64,000 nt of DNA from Fuerstiella marisgermanici (lineage in GTDB: Bacteria > Planctomycetota > Planctomycetia > Planctomycetales > Planctomycetaceae), in assembly GCF_001983935.1 (NCBI RefSeq), contig NZ_CP017641.1, forward strand, positions 4,960,001 through 5,024,000, written 5' to 3'. Below, piece by piece: positions 8,660 through 19,039 of the stretch. Position 1 is the stretch's first letter. The number at the start of each line of letters is the position of its first letter. The position numbers and the translations under genes are program-made. Under the pieces are notes generated by a model, which was given only the letters and a program-made list of their open reading frames with translations, made no database searches and was not told where the DNA came from.

Positions 8660-11600
8660 GTGCCATCCGTCTTCCGGTTTATTGATCAATTGCGTCACCG
8701 CCTTCACGCCCGGCCGTCCACTCGACGGCAACCGAAACCACAGGCGGCACATTCCCGCAGTCAACTCAAGGTGACTCGCCTGGAACAACGTATCCTGCTG
8801 GACGCGGGTTTCGGAATCAATATGGCGGGCATCCTGACGCTCAACGGTTTCGACGCCGGCGATACGCTCACGATGCAGGGCGACCTCGGTTCCAGCGTGT
8901 TGCCGCCCACCGGTGTCGCCAGCTTCACGCTCACTGATGGAGTTTGGGACGCCACCGACGCCGATCTGCTCTCGCCGGAATTTTCACTTTCGCCCGACTC
9001 CAAAACCCTGATTTTCAATTCGCCAGTCAGTGTTGACGGTGTCGCGATCGATGCGAGCACCGCGCCGCTGGATGGCGTGGCGACTTCGGGCGGTGGTTTG
9101 CAGGTGGACCAACTGCAAATCACCAACGGTGGCGACGTCGATCTATCAACTGCTGGCAACAACTTCAGCAGCGTTTCCGTTTTGGCTGACAACCTGACTC
9201 TGGTTGACGCCGACGATCTTCAACTAAACAACCTCGACATCAGTGGCACGATAAACGTCACGACTAACGGCGACATCACGGACGCAGCCGGAAGCGAAAT
9301 CACGGTCGGCGGATCAGCGGCCTTCACTGCCGACAGCGTAACACTCGGCGACGACGCGGCCGACGAAACTAACTTCGGCAGTCTGCGAGTGACGGCCAGT
9401 AGTGATGTGCAGATTTCAGAAGATTCTGACATCCTGGTCGAATCAGTGAACGGTGACAACGTTGTCTTGACCTCAGCCGGCCGCATCGACGACGCGGCAG
9501 CCGACATAACAAACGACATCACCGCAAACACCATTGACTTGAATGCTGCCGACGGGATCGGCGAGACCGCAGAACTGGAACTGGCGGCGACGTCAATTTC
9601 GGCCGACACCACGGCTGGAGATATCGATCTGGACAACCAGTCCGCCGCCGCAACAACCGTCACTTCGTTGACCACGCAGGATGGAGTAATCCGCTTCGAT
9701 CAGTCCGGCGGCGGCGACGTGAGCTTCACGAACGTGGCAAGCGCTGACGCCAGTGGCACCGCGAACGCCGCCGATATTACCCTAACGTCTTCCGCTGGCT
9801 TGACCGCTGGAGACATCACAACAGAAGGCACCGGTTCGGCGGGCACAGCAGCAAGCGACATCACGTTGTCGGCAGGATCGCCGACCGTCGCTGCAGATTC
9901 GATCCTACTGACGGGATTGGTCGACGCCGGTGAAGGCACCGTGCGACTAATCAGCAACGGCACGATCAACCAAACAGCCGCCGGAATGATTACGGCGGGA
10001 ATCCTTGGCGTTCGTCAGGAAGGAACAACAGGCGATATCCGACTGGGCGGCGCAGCCAACGATGTCGACGTGCTGGCAGCGCAAAATCTGGCCGTTGGAG
10101 GCGACGTGGTGTACTTCGATAATTCAGCCGCCACAATCGCCAACGTGGCGGCTCGAAACGCGGACGGCGTCAGCTTCAGTTCAACTACCGGCGTTAGTGC
10201 CAACGCGGGTGACATCAACATCACGACGGTTGGTGACCTGATCGTCAACGAAGATATCAATGCCGCCCACAATTCGCTCACGACCAGCATCGACGAAGCC
10301 ATTACGCTCATCAGCCGACAGGGCAATTTTGAACTCGCCGATTCAACCATTATTTCTTCGGACGAAAACACAGCGGCGGGCGTCTTCGACGATGTCACAG
10401 GCGATCGAATCACAATTATCGCGGGTTCTGTCAGCGGAACAGGCAATGTGAATCTCGGGACGAATGTTGAAGTGCGAACAGATGGCGGAGTCGCTCGGCA
10501 AATCGCGCCGCGACCAACAGCATTCGCTTCTGCGCCAACAGACGGAGCCGAAAGCGCATTCGTGACGCTGTCAAACGCACAGAACCGTCGCAGTTCACTG
10601 ACACCGCTGGGAGACAGCCTGCTGGGCGTGATGCAACTGGTGTTCGGTGTCGACGGTGAAGAAAATCTTCAGGTCGTTGTTGACTGGGGAGTGGTGTCGC
10701 AAACCAGTCTTACAGACGCAGGACTGGCGGGCGATGCGGTGCCTGGGAACATTCTAATGGACGTCCTTGAGTTTTCACTTACCGACGCCGACAAGACGAT
10801 TTACAACATCGACGAAGGTGGACTCGAATATCGAATTCCGCATCTGTACTCGCCGCTCGATCTCGGCAGTACGCCCAACGACCGCAATGGGCATGAAGTG
10901 AATCCAGGGATCATCGGCGTACGATTTTCTGTATCGCAGCACGCATCGATTAATGTCTGGGGCGATTCGGCCACGATTCCAGGTTCGACAGACGTAAATT
11001 CACCGCCCCCGTTCACGTCGTCAAACCCCTTGCAGACGATCACGGATGCGACGGGGCAGGTGATCAACCAGCCGGATGCAGGGCTGTCTTTGTTGAGCTC
11101 CACAGACACAAATCCAACCGACCAGTTTCCGCAGCAGACGACTGAAACACTGTTCGACGACGATGTGCTGACAAACAGCGGCGTTCCCGTTGGGCGCTCT
11201 GAATGGGAATTCACCGCCGGCCCACCACCAGGCACTGTGCTGAACCAGCCTCAAGCGCGGCCAACAATCGACGCCCGTCCACTCGATGCACGAGACCCGC
11301 TGCCAATTTTCGAAACGATTGCTGACGATGTGTCGTTCGGTGCCGGAGCGAGTTCAGAAACGGCAATCGGCACCGAGGTGTATCTTCAGATACGCCGCCA
11401 ATACGAATTGGATGCCGCCGCTGAAGTGGTTGTCTCTCGCGTCACAGACAATGATTTCATTTCCAGTCGCGAGAGCTTTGAAGCATTCGTCCGCGACAAC
11501 CCGGAACTGACAGATGGGTCCGGCTACGAAGTGTGGCTGGTCACAGAAACCGACGGGCAAGTGGTGCAGCGACCGATTGTGCAGTTCGAAATTACGGGCG

Positions 11601-11932
11601 GTCGCCCTGAACCAGCGACGGAAGAATTGCCTGCTTCTCTGGAGCCTCTGGAATTGCAACCTGTCCCGTTTGAGCAACCGGACGGCGAGGACGGGGCTGC
11701 TGAAGAACCAGACGCGGATGGCAACGTCGATGCACGGGCTGACGCCGAAGCGGATGAAGACACTGATGCCAGCGAGCAGGACGACATGGCGACGGAAGGC
11801 GGCGTGATTGCGATACCGGTTATCGCAACGTCAGCAGCGGCCAAATGGCGTCAACAACAGAAGCGGCGCGATGATGGAACGGAACTCACGTCAGTGGCGC
11901 GACGTATTCGCCGGATGAAATCCGGCGATTGA
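8660..11932 (+). CDS. Large LEPR-XLL-like surface protein, 1090 aa
   Basis: The start is a GTG at 8660 preceded by AAGAAGGA (8646-8653). Near residue 40 the sequence VTRLEQRILLDAG matches the LEPR-XLL motif (LEPR-x-LL), here with Q in place of P; this motif marks very large planctomycete exported proteins. Residues ~50-650 are acidic, Ala/Thr/Asp-rich and repetitive, with the beta-helix rhythm of filamentous haemagglutinin-like adhesins (strands such as DNLTLVDADDLQLNNLDISG). After ~980 there is an acidic linker, then a short hydrophobic segment (GGVIAIPVIATSAAA) and a basic tail, perhaps a C-terminal membrane anchor. Cell-surface location and adhesion are inferred. The kinase gene begins 53 bp downstream in the same direction, so the two may be co-transcribed. 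Confidence 0.8.
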   Translation: MPSVFRFIDQLRHRLHARPSTRRQPKPQAAHSRSQLKVTRLEQRILLDAGFGINMAGILTLNGFDAGDTLTMQGDLGSSVLPPTGVASFTLTDGVWDATDADLLSPEFSLSPDSKTLIFNSPVSVDGVAIDASTAPLDGVATSGGGLQVDQLQITNGGDVDLSTAGNNFSSVSVLADNLTLVDADDLQLNNLDISGTINVTTNGDITDAAGSEITVGGSAAFTADSVTLGDDAADETNFGSLRVTASSDVQISEDSDILVESVNGDNVVLTSAGRIDDAAADITNDITANTIDLNAADGIGETAELELAATSISADTTAGDIDLDNQSAAATTVTSLTTQDGVIRFDQSGGGDVSFTNVASADASGTANAADITLTSSAGLTAGDITTEGTGSAGTAASDITLSAGSPTVAADSILLTGLVDAGEGTVRLISNGTINQTAAGMITAGILGVRQEGTTGDIRLGGAANDVDVLAAQNLAVGGDVVYFDNSAATIANVAARNADGVSFSSTTGVSANAGDINITTVGDLIVNEDINAAHNSLTTSIDEAITLISRQGNFELADSTIISSDENTAAGVFDDVTGDRITIIAGSVSGTGNVNLGTNVEVRTDGGVARQIAPRPTAFASAPTDGAESAFVTLSNAQNRRSSLTPLGDSLLGVMQLVFGVDGEENLQVVVDWGVVSQTSLTDAGLAGDAVPGNILMDVLEFSLTDADKTIYNIDEGGLEYRIPHLYSPLDLGSTPNDRNGHEVNPGIIGVRFSVSQHASINVWGDSATIPGSTDVNSPPPFTSSNPLQTITDATGQVINQPDAGLSLLSSTDTNPTDQFPQQTTETLFDDDVLTNSGVPVGRSEWEFTAGPPPGTVLNQPQARPTIDARPLDARDPLPIFETIADDVSFGAGASSETAIGTEVYLQIRRQYELDAAAEVVVSRVTDNDFISSRESFEAFVRDNPELTDGSGYEVWLVTETDGQVVQRPIVQFEITGGRPEPATEELPASLEPLELQPVPFEQPDGEDGAAEEPDADGNVDARADAEADEDTDASEQDDMATEGGVIAIPVIATSAAAKWRQQQKRRDDGTELTSVARRIRRMKSGD

Positions 11933-11985
11933 ATTCTGAGACGACTCGATAGTGACCAGTCTGTGGCATTCCGCCATCGGCACAA

Positions 11986-14900
11986 ATGTTTCGTCGGAAG
12001 AACAAGAGACAACAAAATCAGCGAGCAATCGACATGGGCAAAAAGAAGCGGCCTGACAAGAATGCGGACGACCGTCGAGACGACGTTATCTCGGGAAATT
12101 CTCCCAGTCCCGACGACGATCTGAAATTCGCCACCGATTCGACACCCGGCTTTGGCCCTGTAGCTCGTCGGGCGGCGGAAAGCCCTGAACCGCCTGCCGA
12201 ACCGGAAGCTGATGACGATCCACGGATGCAGGAAACATGGGTGCCACCGGTTGATGGCCCGCGCGAAGTTCGGCCGTCCACAGAACCTGAAGCCGATGAA
12301 GATCCGCGATTGAAAGACACGTGGGTCCCGCCACCTGATGGACCACCCAAAACGGCCGCCCCAAAAGCTGCCCCATCCACGAGTTCAGAAGACGAAGAGG
12401 ATACGCGGCTCAAAGACGCATGGGTTCCGCCGCCGGATGGTCCGCCCAATGCGTCACCGTCCAGCGATCCGGACGGCGACGCCGACACTACTCGCGATTC
12501 GCAATCCGACGCTCGCAACGCACTTGATCCTGACAGCACATGGATTCCTTCCAGCACGCCGACGCATCACGATTTCAGCTTCGATTCCGGAGACGGATTC
12601 AGTGACGACGCTTTCGATGACGACGACTTCGACGATGAACCGGCCATCGACCCCGATCGTACGGTGATCCCGTTCGCAATGCCGACTGTCGATCTGCCGT
12701 CGACTGAGGTTCCTGCCGAGCCGCGGCCAACTGAGTCTCCAACGGCGTCTCCAACTGATGAACTCAACGACCAAACTCAGGACTTAGGTCTGCGCGGGAA
12801 CCGATCGATGGGGGCAGGGCAGGAGACGGTCGATCCTGATACCGTCGTCCCGCCAGAACCTGCCCGCAAAGCCCCAGCAACACAAGATGGCGTCGATGGC
12901 GATCGACGAGCCGTGGAAACCATTGCGTCTGTGTTGCCCGCCAGCGAGTCCGAGGATTTTGATCAAACAGAAGTGTTCTCAAAGACAGTGGGCATGCGGA
13001 ATCTGTCGGAAGATGAGTACGACGAATGGCAGTCGGAAGTCGCCGAGCAACACAGTCCGGATACCGTCGCGTTGGAACCGCCAACAGCCTCGTCGACAGG
13101 CACTCCGCATAACGCGGGAACTCAAATCTGGAATCGGCAATCGGCCGACGGACTCGATGCGTCGCTCGTTATTCGCAACCGGCCGGTCGCCGGTGACGAA
13201 GCATTCGAACAACACGGCAAGAACTCGGCCCCCGACTACGACATCGTCGAAAAAATCGCAGAAGGCGGAATGGGAGCCATCTACCTGGCTCGCCAAACAT
13301 CGCTCGACCGCGAGCTGGCTATTAAGACGCTCAAACCGCTGAAGGATCGCGAACAAAAGATCGTCGAAACACAGGGACGCACGCAAAAGGTCGCCAAACA
13401 ACGTCGCGAGATGTTTCTGTCGGAAGCTCTGGTGACGGCGAACCTGGTCCATCCACACATCATTCCGATTCACGATTTATGCCAGACAGAAGATGGCGCA
13501 CCGTATTATTCCATGAAGCGCGTGAAGGGGATTCCGTGGAGTGATCGCATCGCCGACATGACTCTGGAAGAAAACCTCGAAGTCCTTCACAAAGCGTGCG
13601 ACGCCATGGCGTACGCGCACCACAACGGAGTCGTGAACCGAGACCTGAAGCCCGAAAACATCATGCTGGGCGAATTCGGTGAAGTGCTGGTCCTGGACTG
13701 GGGACTCGCTATCCCGGCGTCAGCCGCCGACCGAAAACGTTTTGTGTCGCCCGCATCGCCCTATGGCGCTGGAACGCCTGCGTACATGTCGCCGGAATTG
13801 TGGTCCGGACCGGCGGAAGAAATCGGCACGTGGAGTGACATCTATTTGCTGGGCGCGATTCTGTTTGAGATTGTTACCGGCAAGCCGCCTCACACGTTCC
13901 CCAAACCTGACGTCAATGCTGGCGCAACCGGATTGTGGGAGGCGATTGATGGCGTTGTGCGAATCAATTCCATTCGCGAAACCGAAGTCACTGGCGAGTT
14001 ACTCGACATTGCGATGCAGGCGATGCAAACCAAACCGGGCGATCGGTATGCGTCGGTGCTCGATTTCCAACAGGCCGTCAAGAAGTTTCAGACGCACGAA
14101 GAAAGCCGTCGTCTTGCTGCCAAGGCCGCCGCAACCCTGCACTACGACAACGGGAAGTCGTCCTCACGCGGCTACCAAAACTTTCAAACGGCGGCAGCAC
14201 TGTACGAAGAATCACACAATGCATGGCCGGAAAACAAACACGCTCGTGAAGGCCTTCGCAATACGCGACTCGCCTATGCAACGGTGGCCAATCAAAATGG
14301 CGACTACGACCTCGGTCTGCAAGTGGCCGCTCAGGAAAGCGGCGAAGAATTCACAGCACTTGCCTCACAAATGACGAGAGCTCGCAGTTTTCGCAATCGG
14401 CTGAAGCAGGTTGCGGTGACTGCCGCAGGGCTGATCGTGATTGTCGGTGCCGTCGCGACAGTGCTGGCCGTTCAGCTTTCGCAGAAGAATCGCCAGATCA
14501 CATCACTGCACGGCAACGTCGAAGTACTTCAGCAGGCGGAACAAAACCTTATCGCCGAAACTCGACAGCTCACCAGCGAAAAAGCAGATCTCGAACAGCG
14601 GAAGACCGAACTGCAGCAGCAAAGCGAAACACTGCTGGCCAGGCAGGAAGCGTTGCTGGCCGAACAGAAAACGCTCGTGGCCGCGAAGACGTTGCTTGAA
14701 TCCGAAAACACGACGCTGACAAACGAAAAGCGGCAGCTTGTTGGGGAAAGCAAAAGTCTTCGCCTCGACAAACAGAATCTGACCGCAGAAGTGATGGCCG
14801 TTACGGAGCAAAAGAACGCCGTCAACAAAGAACTGGCCAGCCTGGAAAAGCGTCAACAGAAGCTGGCAGAACAAACCGTGCGAGCGGCCGTGGAATTGCG

Positions 14901-17900
14901 GAGCACTTCGATTGCGAGCCTCGTACGCAACTCCGATTTCTCAACAGCATTGCAGCGGATCGATGAACTCATCGCCGCTCTGGACAACGATCCGCAATAC
15001 ACGACTCTGCCTGAACCGGAACGAGAACAACGCCGCACAGAACTGAAGGCCCGTCAACGCCTGCTGCAACAGAACACGCGGTCAACAGCCGCTCCGGTAC
15101 AGGCTCAGGTCATCAGTCCGTCCGGAAAACTGATGGCATGGGGCGATTCGGCCGGAAAGCTGAACGTTTGGAAAATCGATCATGAAACAACTGAGTTCCC
15201 CGACGCGCCGAGTGCTTCACTGAATATCGGCGCGCCAGTGACTGAGATCACCTTCGATAGCAGCGAACGCCAGGTGATCGCGGCGGCCGGAAGCTCGCTG
15301 CATTTGTGGCGACCGGAAAACAACCAGCATCACATGATCACTGGTCATGATGCCAACATCACCGCGATCCAGCGTGGTGAATCGTTTTTGCTATCGGCCG
15401 ACGCCGATGGCTACATCAAGGCATGGAACGCGGACAGTCGACAACCGCTGTGGTCCATTCACGCGGATTCTGTCGTGCGAGATCTCGCGTTGCTGCCGCA
15501 GCGTGGCATCTTTTTGTATGCCGGTTCGCGAGGTGGAGAATCGGCCGACATTCTGGCGTACCAACTTCCACCCGCTGAAAATCCCACGGCGCGGCCGAAG
15601 CGCTTAGGCCAGCTTCGGTTCCCTCGCGATCGCATCAGCCCACCGCTGCGAATGGCGGTTTCCCCGGATGAGCAACTACTGCTGATCAGCAATAGTCGAA
15701 ACGGCGAACTTCTGGCACTGCCACGGCGAACTGTTGACGACGACCTGGCACGTGACCAGTTTCCATTTGAGCATGCTTCCGATTTAGCCAAACAGCAGGC
15801 GACCGGTTGGGTATTCACTCACCACATGCGTCCGATCAACGATATTGAATTTTCAGCAGACGGGCAGCACATCGTCACCGCCAGCGATGACCGCTCCATA
15901 GGCATCTGGCAGCGCGAAGAAGACAGCGAACTGCGATTAAAATTTCAGCAAAGACTGGAAGGTCACGGCGCGAAGGTTAACGCTGCTGGGTTTTTGGATG
16001 CAGACGGCGCAACGGTGGTTTCTGCCGGAGCCGATCGGTATTGCCGTCTGTGGGTCGTCGCGGACAACGCCGCCCAACAGCAAAAAATCGAACAACAGTT
16101 TCAGCTGACGAAGTTAATGAAGGCACCTCAAGCACGGCCGCACATTCCCGTGCGGTGGGCCGCCGACGCCGTCCCAGCGACACCTTCGCAGAACGATCGC
16201 ACGGATTCTGCAACTGACTACATCGTGCTAAATGCTGATCAAAAGTTGCAGCGAGGCGCGATCAAATCGGTGTGCCTCAGCGATGATGGCCAGCGAGTCG
16301 TCACCGGAGCGGCCGACGGGACGGCCGTTTTTTGGAATTCATCAACCGGCAAGCCCTTGGGGAATTCGTCTGGCCGCTTACGCCTTTCTGAATCACACAC
16401 CGCGTTTGCCGAAGGGCATGATTCCAATGTGGCTCGAATGCACTTCCTGCCGCCGGACGGTAAACGCCTGCTGACGACCGGCTTCGATGGCAATCTGTGC
16501 CTGTGGGATGCAGATTTGAACCGGCCTGGCACGGGGCATCAGGAAGTGAAGCTGCCAGGTCTGGGGCTGGTCAACGCTGTGGCCGTTTCTGCCGATGGGC
16601 AGTTGATTGTCACATCCGCAGCGAGTCATGCGGAAGCGAAAGGCGCGGCGGCCAACGTCTGGCGGACCTCAGACCTGCAATCAAATTCGAACTGCGAACC
16701 GGTGGCCGTATTACAGGGCTTTCACCGTTCTGAAGTCTCCGCAATCGCAGTCGGCCGCGACGGTGCCAGAATTGCCACCGGAGCTCGCGACGGCCGCGTC
16801 GCCATCTGGAACGCTGCAAATGGCCGGCTGCTGGCGGGCGGACAGGCACATTCCAAGAATGCAATTGTGAGTCACCTGGAATGGCTGGCAGATGGCCGCC
16901 TGTTTTCCGCCGGCTTCGATGGCCGCCTGCAGCTGCTGGCTGCTGATTCAGGCGGCGAAGACAAGTCGACCGCGGAAGAAGACTCTGCCGCAGTAGGAAA
17001 CCTGGACGTCGTATTCGAATTTAATCACGACAATGTCCCGATTGCTCGGACAGCATTCGCGTCAGATCAACGCCGTTTTCTGACCGTTAGTGCTCGAACA
17101 GACAAAGCGACCAAACAAACGACCGACGAATTGCATCTGTGGCAGATCGGGGATCCCGAACCGCTGCGTACGATTCGTCCTGCCGTTGTCGGCGGCCGAA
17201 ATGCCCAAAGAATCACTTCGGTCCATTGGGCCGACAATGGCGGTCGAGTGGCAGCGGTCATCGACGGGAATTTGCAGATCTTTGACACGGACACATGGAA
17301 AATTCTGACGGTGCTGGATGCGCCGCAGGCTGGAATGGCAGATGCCGTTTTTGCCCCGCCGACGTTGCAATTGCCGAACGGAAAAGCAGTCGACGGCATC
17401 GCCACGTTTGACGGCACGTCGGCTCATCTGTGGGACCTCAACAACCGTTCGCATCTGGCGGCGTTCAGGCCAATGTATGCCGTCGAAGCCGTCGCACTTT
17501 CTCGCAATGCGGACCACCCGGTCGTGCTGACAGGCGACCGTTCGATCCGGATTTTCAATGCAGACTCAACCGACGTCGATTTTGCGAGCAGCATTTTCAA
17601 GGTCGGCAGCCCTCATCGTGGAACTGTCACAAGCCTGCAGTTCGCTCCCCAGCCGAACGACGATGCGACTCAGCTATTCGTGAGTACCGGAGCAGACCGT
17701 TCGGCAGGGCTGTGGCGCTGGAATTCAGAAACCCGGGAAGCAGCGCTCGTGGAAAAGCTGCAGCCGAAAACCGGAGGAATTCTGGCCGCCGCGGCATTCA
17801 GTCCGTCCGGGCAAAGGCTCTTGCTGGCCCACGCAGACGGAACGCTCACTGTGCTCCCCACCGCGACGCCTCAGGCAGACCAGCGAACTTTTAAAGTCGA

Positions 17901-18342
17901 AAGCGGACAGACGGTGGAACTTACATCTGCCACGTTTTCCGATGACAAACGCGTTTTCGCGGTCGCCGGCCGGTTGTTGGGCAGTGGTGAAAGTCGCGCG
18001 TGGGTATTTCGGCAGGGTGATGACGGCTGGCGAGCGCATTGCGTGGTGCGAGGCCACGACGCGGGCGGAATCAACGCCATCGCGTTTTTGCCGAATTCGC
18101 CATGGCTGGTCACTGGCGGAGCAGACGGGCACGCGCTGGTCTGGAACTGTCAGACAGACCGCGACGAGGCCAGTGCATTCGCGGCGTACGAAGCGTACGA
18201 ATTCCTAAAAGCTGACAGCCCGGTCTCTCATTCCGCCCCAATCACGGCCATCAGCGTGTCGGCCAGCGGCACTGTGGCCACCGCCAGCGAAGACGGCACT
18301 GCGGTCATCTGGCAGATGCCATTTCGCAAACTCGAAGATTAA
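11986..18342 (+). CDS. Giant Ser/Thr protein kinase with coiled coil and WD40 propellers, 2118 aa
   Basis: The N-terminal ~320 residues are disordered and contain several copies of a short D-x-T-W-V-P motif. A kinase domain spans residues ~415-700: glycine loop EGGMGAIYLA, catalytic Lys 447 (AIKTLKP), catalytic loop N-R-D-L-K-P-E-N with Asp 553, and Mg-binding DWG at 571-573. The HRD His is Asn, and DFG reads DWG. A TM helix (~809-831) is followed by a Gln/Glu/Leu-rich coiled coil (~832-965). Residues ~1030-2115 hold many WD40-type repeats (endings such as SIGIWQ, RLWVV, LCLWD, VAIWN, ALVWN), enough for at least two propellers. The kinase is predicted to face the cytoplasm and the WD40 part the other side. 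The start is uncertain: an in-frame ATG at 12034 is an alternative and neither has a strong ribosome binding site. Confidence 0.9.
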   Translation: MFRRKNKRQQNQRAIDMGKKKRPDKNADDRRDDVISGNSPSPDDDLKFATDSTPGFGPVARRAAESPEPPAEPEADDDPRMQETWVPPVDGPREVRPSTEPEADEDPRLKDTWVPPPDGPPKTAAPKAAPSTSSEDEEDTRLKDAWVPPPDGPPNASPSSDPDGDADTTRDSQSDARNALDPDSTWIPSSTPTHHDFSFDSGDGFSDDAFDDDDFDDEPAIDPDRTVIPFAMPTVDLPSTEVPAEPRPTESPTASPTDELNDQTQDLGLRGNRSMGAGQETVDPDTVVPPEPARKAPATQDGVDGDRRAVETIASVLPASESEDFDQTEVFSKTVGMRNLSEDEYDEWQSEVAEQHSPDTVALEPPTASSTGTPHNAGTQIWNRQSADGLDASLVIRNRPVAGDEAFEQHGKNSAPDYDIVEKIAEGGMGAIYLARQTSLDRELAIKTLKPLKDREQKIVETQGRTQKVAKQRREMFLSEALVTANLVHPHIIPIHDLCQTEDGAPYYSMKRVKGIPWSDRIADMTLEENLEVLHKACDAMAYAHHNGVVNRDLKPENIMLGEFGEVLVLDWGLAIPASAADRKRFVSPASPYGAGTPAYMSPELWSGPAEEIGTWSDIYLLGAILFEIVTGKPPHTFPKPDVNAGATGLWEAIDGVVRINSIRETEVTGELLDIAMQAMQTKPGDRYASVLDFQQAVKKFQTHEESRRLAAKAAATLHYDNGKSSSRGYQNFQTAAALYEESHNAWPENKHAREGLRNTRLAYATVANQNGDYDLGLQVAAQESGEEFTALASQMTRARSFRNRLKQVAVTAAGLIVIVGAVATVLAVQLSQKNRQITSLHGNVEVLQQAEQNLIAETRQLTSEKADLEQRKTELQQQSETLLARQEALLAEQKTLVAAKTLLESENTTLTNEKRQLVGESKSLRLDKQNLTAEVMAVTEQKNAVNKELASLEKRQQKLAEQTVRAAVELRSTSIASLVRNSDFSTALQRIDELIAALDNDPQYTTLPEPEREQRRTELKARQRLLQQNTRSTAAPVQAQVISPSGKLMAWGDSAGKLNVWKIDHETTEFPDAPSASLNIGAPVTEITFDSSERQVIAAAGSSLHLWRPENNQHHMITGHDANITAIQRGESFLLSADADGYIKAWNADSRQPLWSIHADSVVRDLALLPQRGIFLYAGSRGGESADILAYQLPPAENPTARPKRLGQLRFPRDRISPPLRMAVSPDEQLLLISNSRNGELLALPRRTVDDDLARDQFPFEHASDLAKQQATGWVFTHHMRPINDIEFSADGQHIVTASDDRSIGIWQREEDSELRLKFQQRLEGHGAKVNAAGFLDADGATVVSAGADRYCRLWVVADNAAQQQKIEQQFQLTKLMKAPQARPHIPVRWAADAVPATPSQNDRTDSATDYIVLNADQKLQRGAIKSVCLSDDGQRVVTGAADGTAVFWNSSTGKPLGNSSGRLRLSESHTAFAEGHDSNVARMHFLPPDGKRLLTTGFDGNLCLWDADLNRPGTGHQEVKLPGLGLVNAVAVSADGQLIVTSAASHAEAKGAAANVWRTSDLQSNSNCEPVAVLQGFHRSEVSAIAVGRDGARIATGARDGRVAIWNAANGRLLAGGQAHSKNAIVSHLEWLADGRLFSAGFDGRLQLLAADSGGEDKSTAEEDSAAVGNLDVVFEFNHDNVPIARTAFASDQRRFLTVSARTDKATKQTTDELHLWQIGDPEPLRTIRPAVVGGRNAQRITSVHWADNGGRVAAVIDGNLQIFDTDTWKILTVLDAPQAGMADAVFAPPTLQLPNGKAVDGIATFDGTSAHLWDLNNRSHLAAFRPMYAVEAVALSRNADHPVVLTGDRSIRIFNADSTDVDFASSIFKVGSPHRGTVTSLQFAPQPNDDATQLFVSTGADRSAGLWRWNSETREAALVEKLQPKTGGILAAAAFSPSGQRLLLAHADGTLTVLPTATPQADQRTFKVESGQTVELTSATFSDDKRVFAVAGRLLGSGESRAWVFRQGDDGWRAHCVVRGHDAGGINAIAFLPNSPWLVTGGADGHALVWNCQTDRDEASAFAAYEAYEFLKADSPVSHSAPITAISVSASGTVATASEDGTAVIWQMPFRKLED

Positions 18343-19039
18343 TCGTGAATGCCATCGCGAACATGAATCGGCGCTGCTTCCTGCAGAATGTGCAACTGAA
18401 ATTGCCAACCGGTCGGCTCAGACGAATCGCTCAACACCTTTCTGCCGGGAATGATGCGGTTGAACGGTTGAATCTGCCGGACACTCGACCTTCGCCGAAA
18501 AACGCCAAAATAGTCGGTCTCATCCATCTTGCGACCACTTTTTCACTCCATTATCACCCGTCTCTGACGAGAGCAGACGCGACTTACTGACGGTCACCCG
18601 GCAGACAAAAAAGTCGCTGAACACTTTCGCGAACCGCCAGTCGCATCAGATCGTTCGAAGCGACGGGCGGCGGAAAACCGGACTCTGGCATGGATGTCAT
18701 TGTCCCTGAAGTCGCAACCACGAATGCGGGTCTCCGTTTGCTGGATTCAGCACAACGGAACGAGTGGTTCGGCAGATCATTTTTAATAAATCAGGCAGCT
18801 TTTCGGCCGCAGTCCTTTCGTATTTGGAGCCATCACAAACTCGTCACACAACCAGAAAACTTCCTTAGGAATCGAAAGATCTTAAGTCTGCTTCGCGGGA
18901 CGCAGACGGCACTGGGAAGTTTCTGAACGTTGCAGCGTTTGTAATGATTCTGCTGGATACGAAAGGCCGCTAAGTCCGATGTGTTTTGATACAGCACATC
19001 ACCCGTCTTAGCCGGATGCGGTTCGTCATGGAGGAATGA
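18343..19039. other. Intergenic region, 697 bp
   Basis: Short frames occur on both strands, but none has a ribosome binding site plus recognisable content. The end of the gap carries the ribosome binding site of the sigma-factor gene (GGAGGAATG near 19029). I see no tRNA, repeat or clear terminator in it. Confidence 0.4.

Noticed and set aside
9000-11900. Long open minus-strand frames inside the LEPR-XLL-like gene.
   Set aside because: They are shadows produced by the strong GC-rich codon bias and repetitive Ala/Thr/Asp codons; no start signals or motifs.
18339-18527. A 62-residue minus-strand frame (starts MDETDYFGVF) after the kinase gene.
   Set aside because: It has no ribosome binding site, overlaps the kinase stop region and shows no recognisable feature; a chance frame is as likely.
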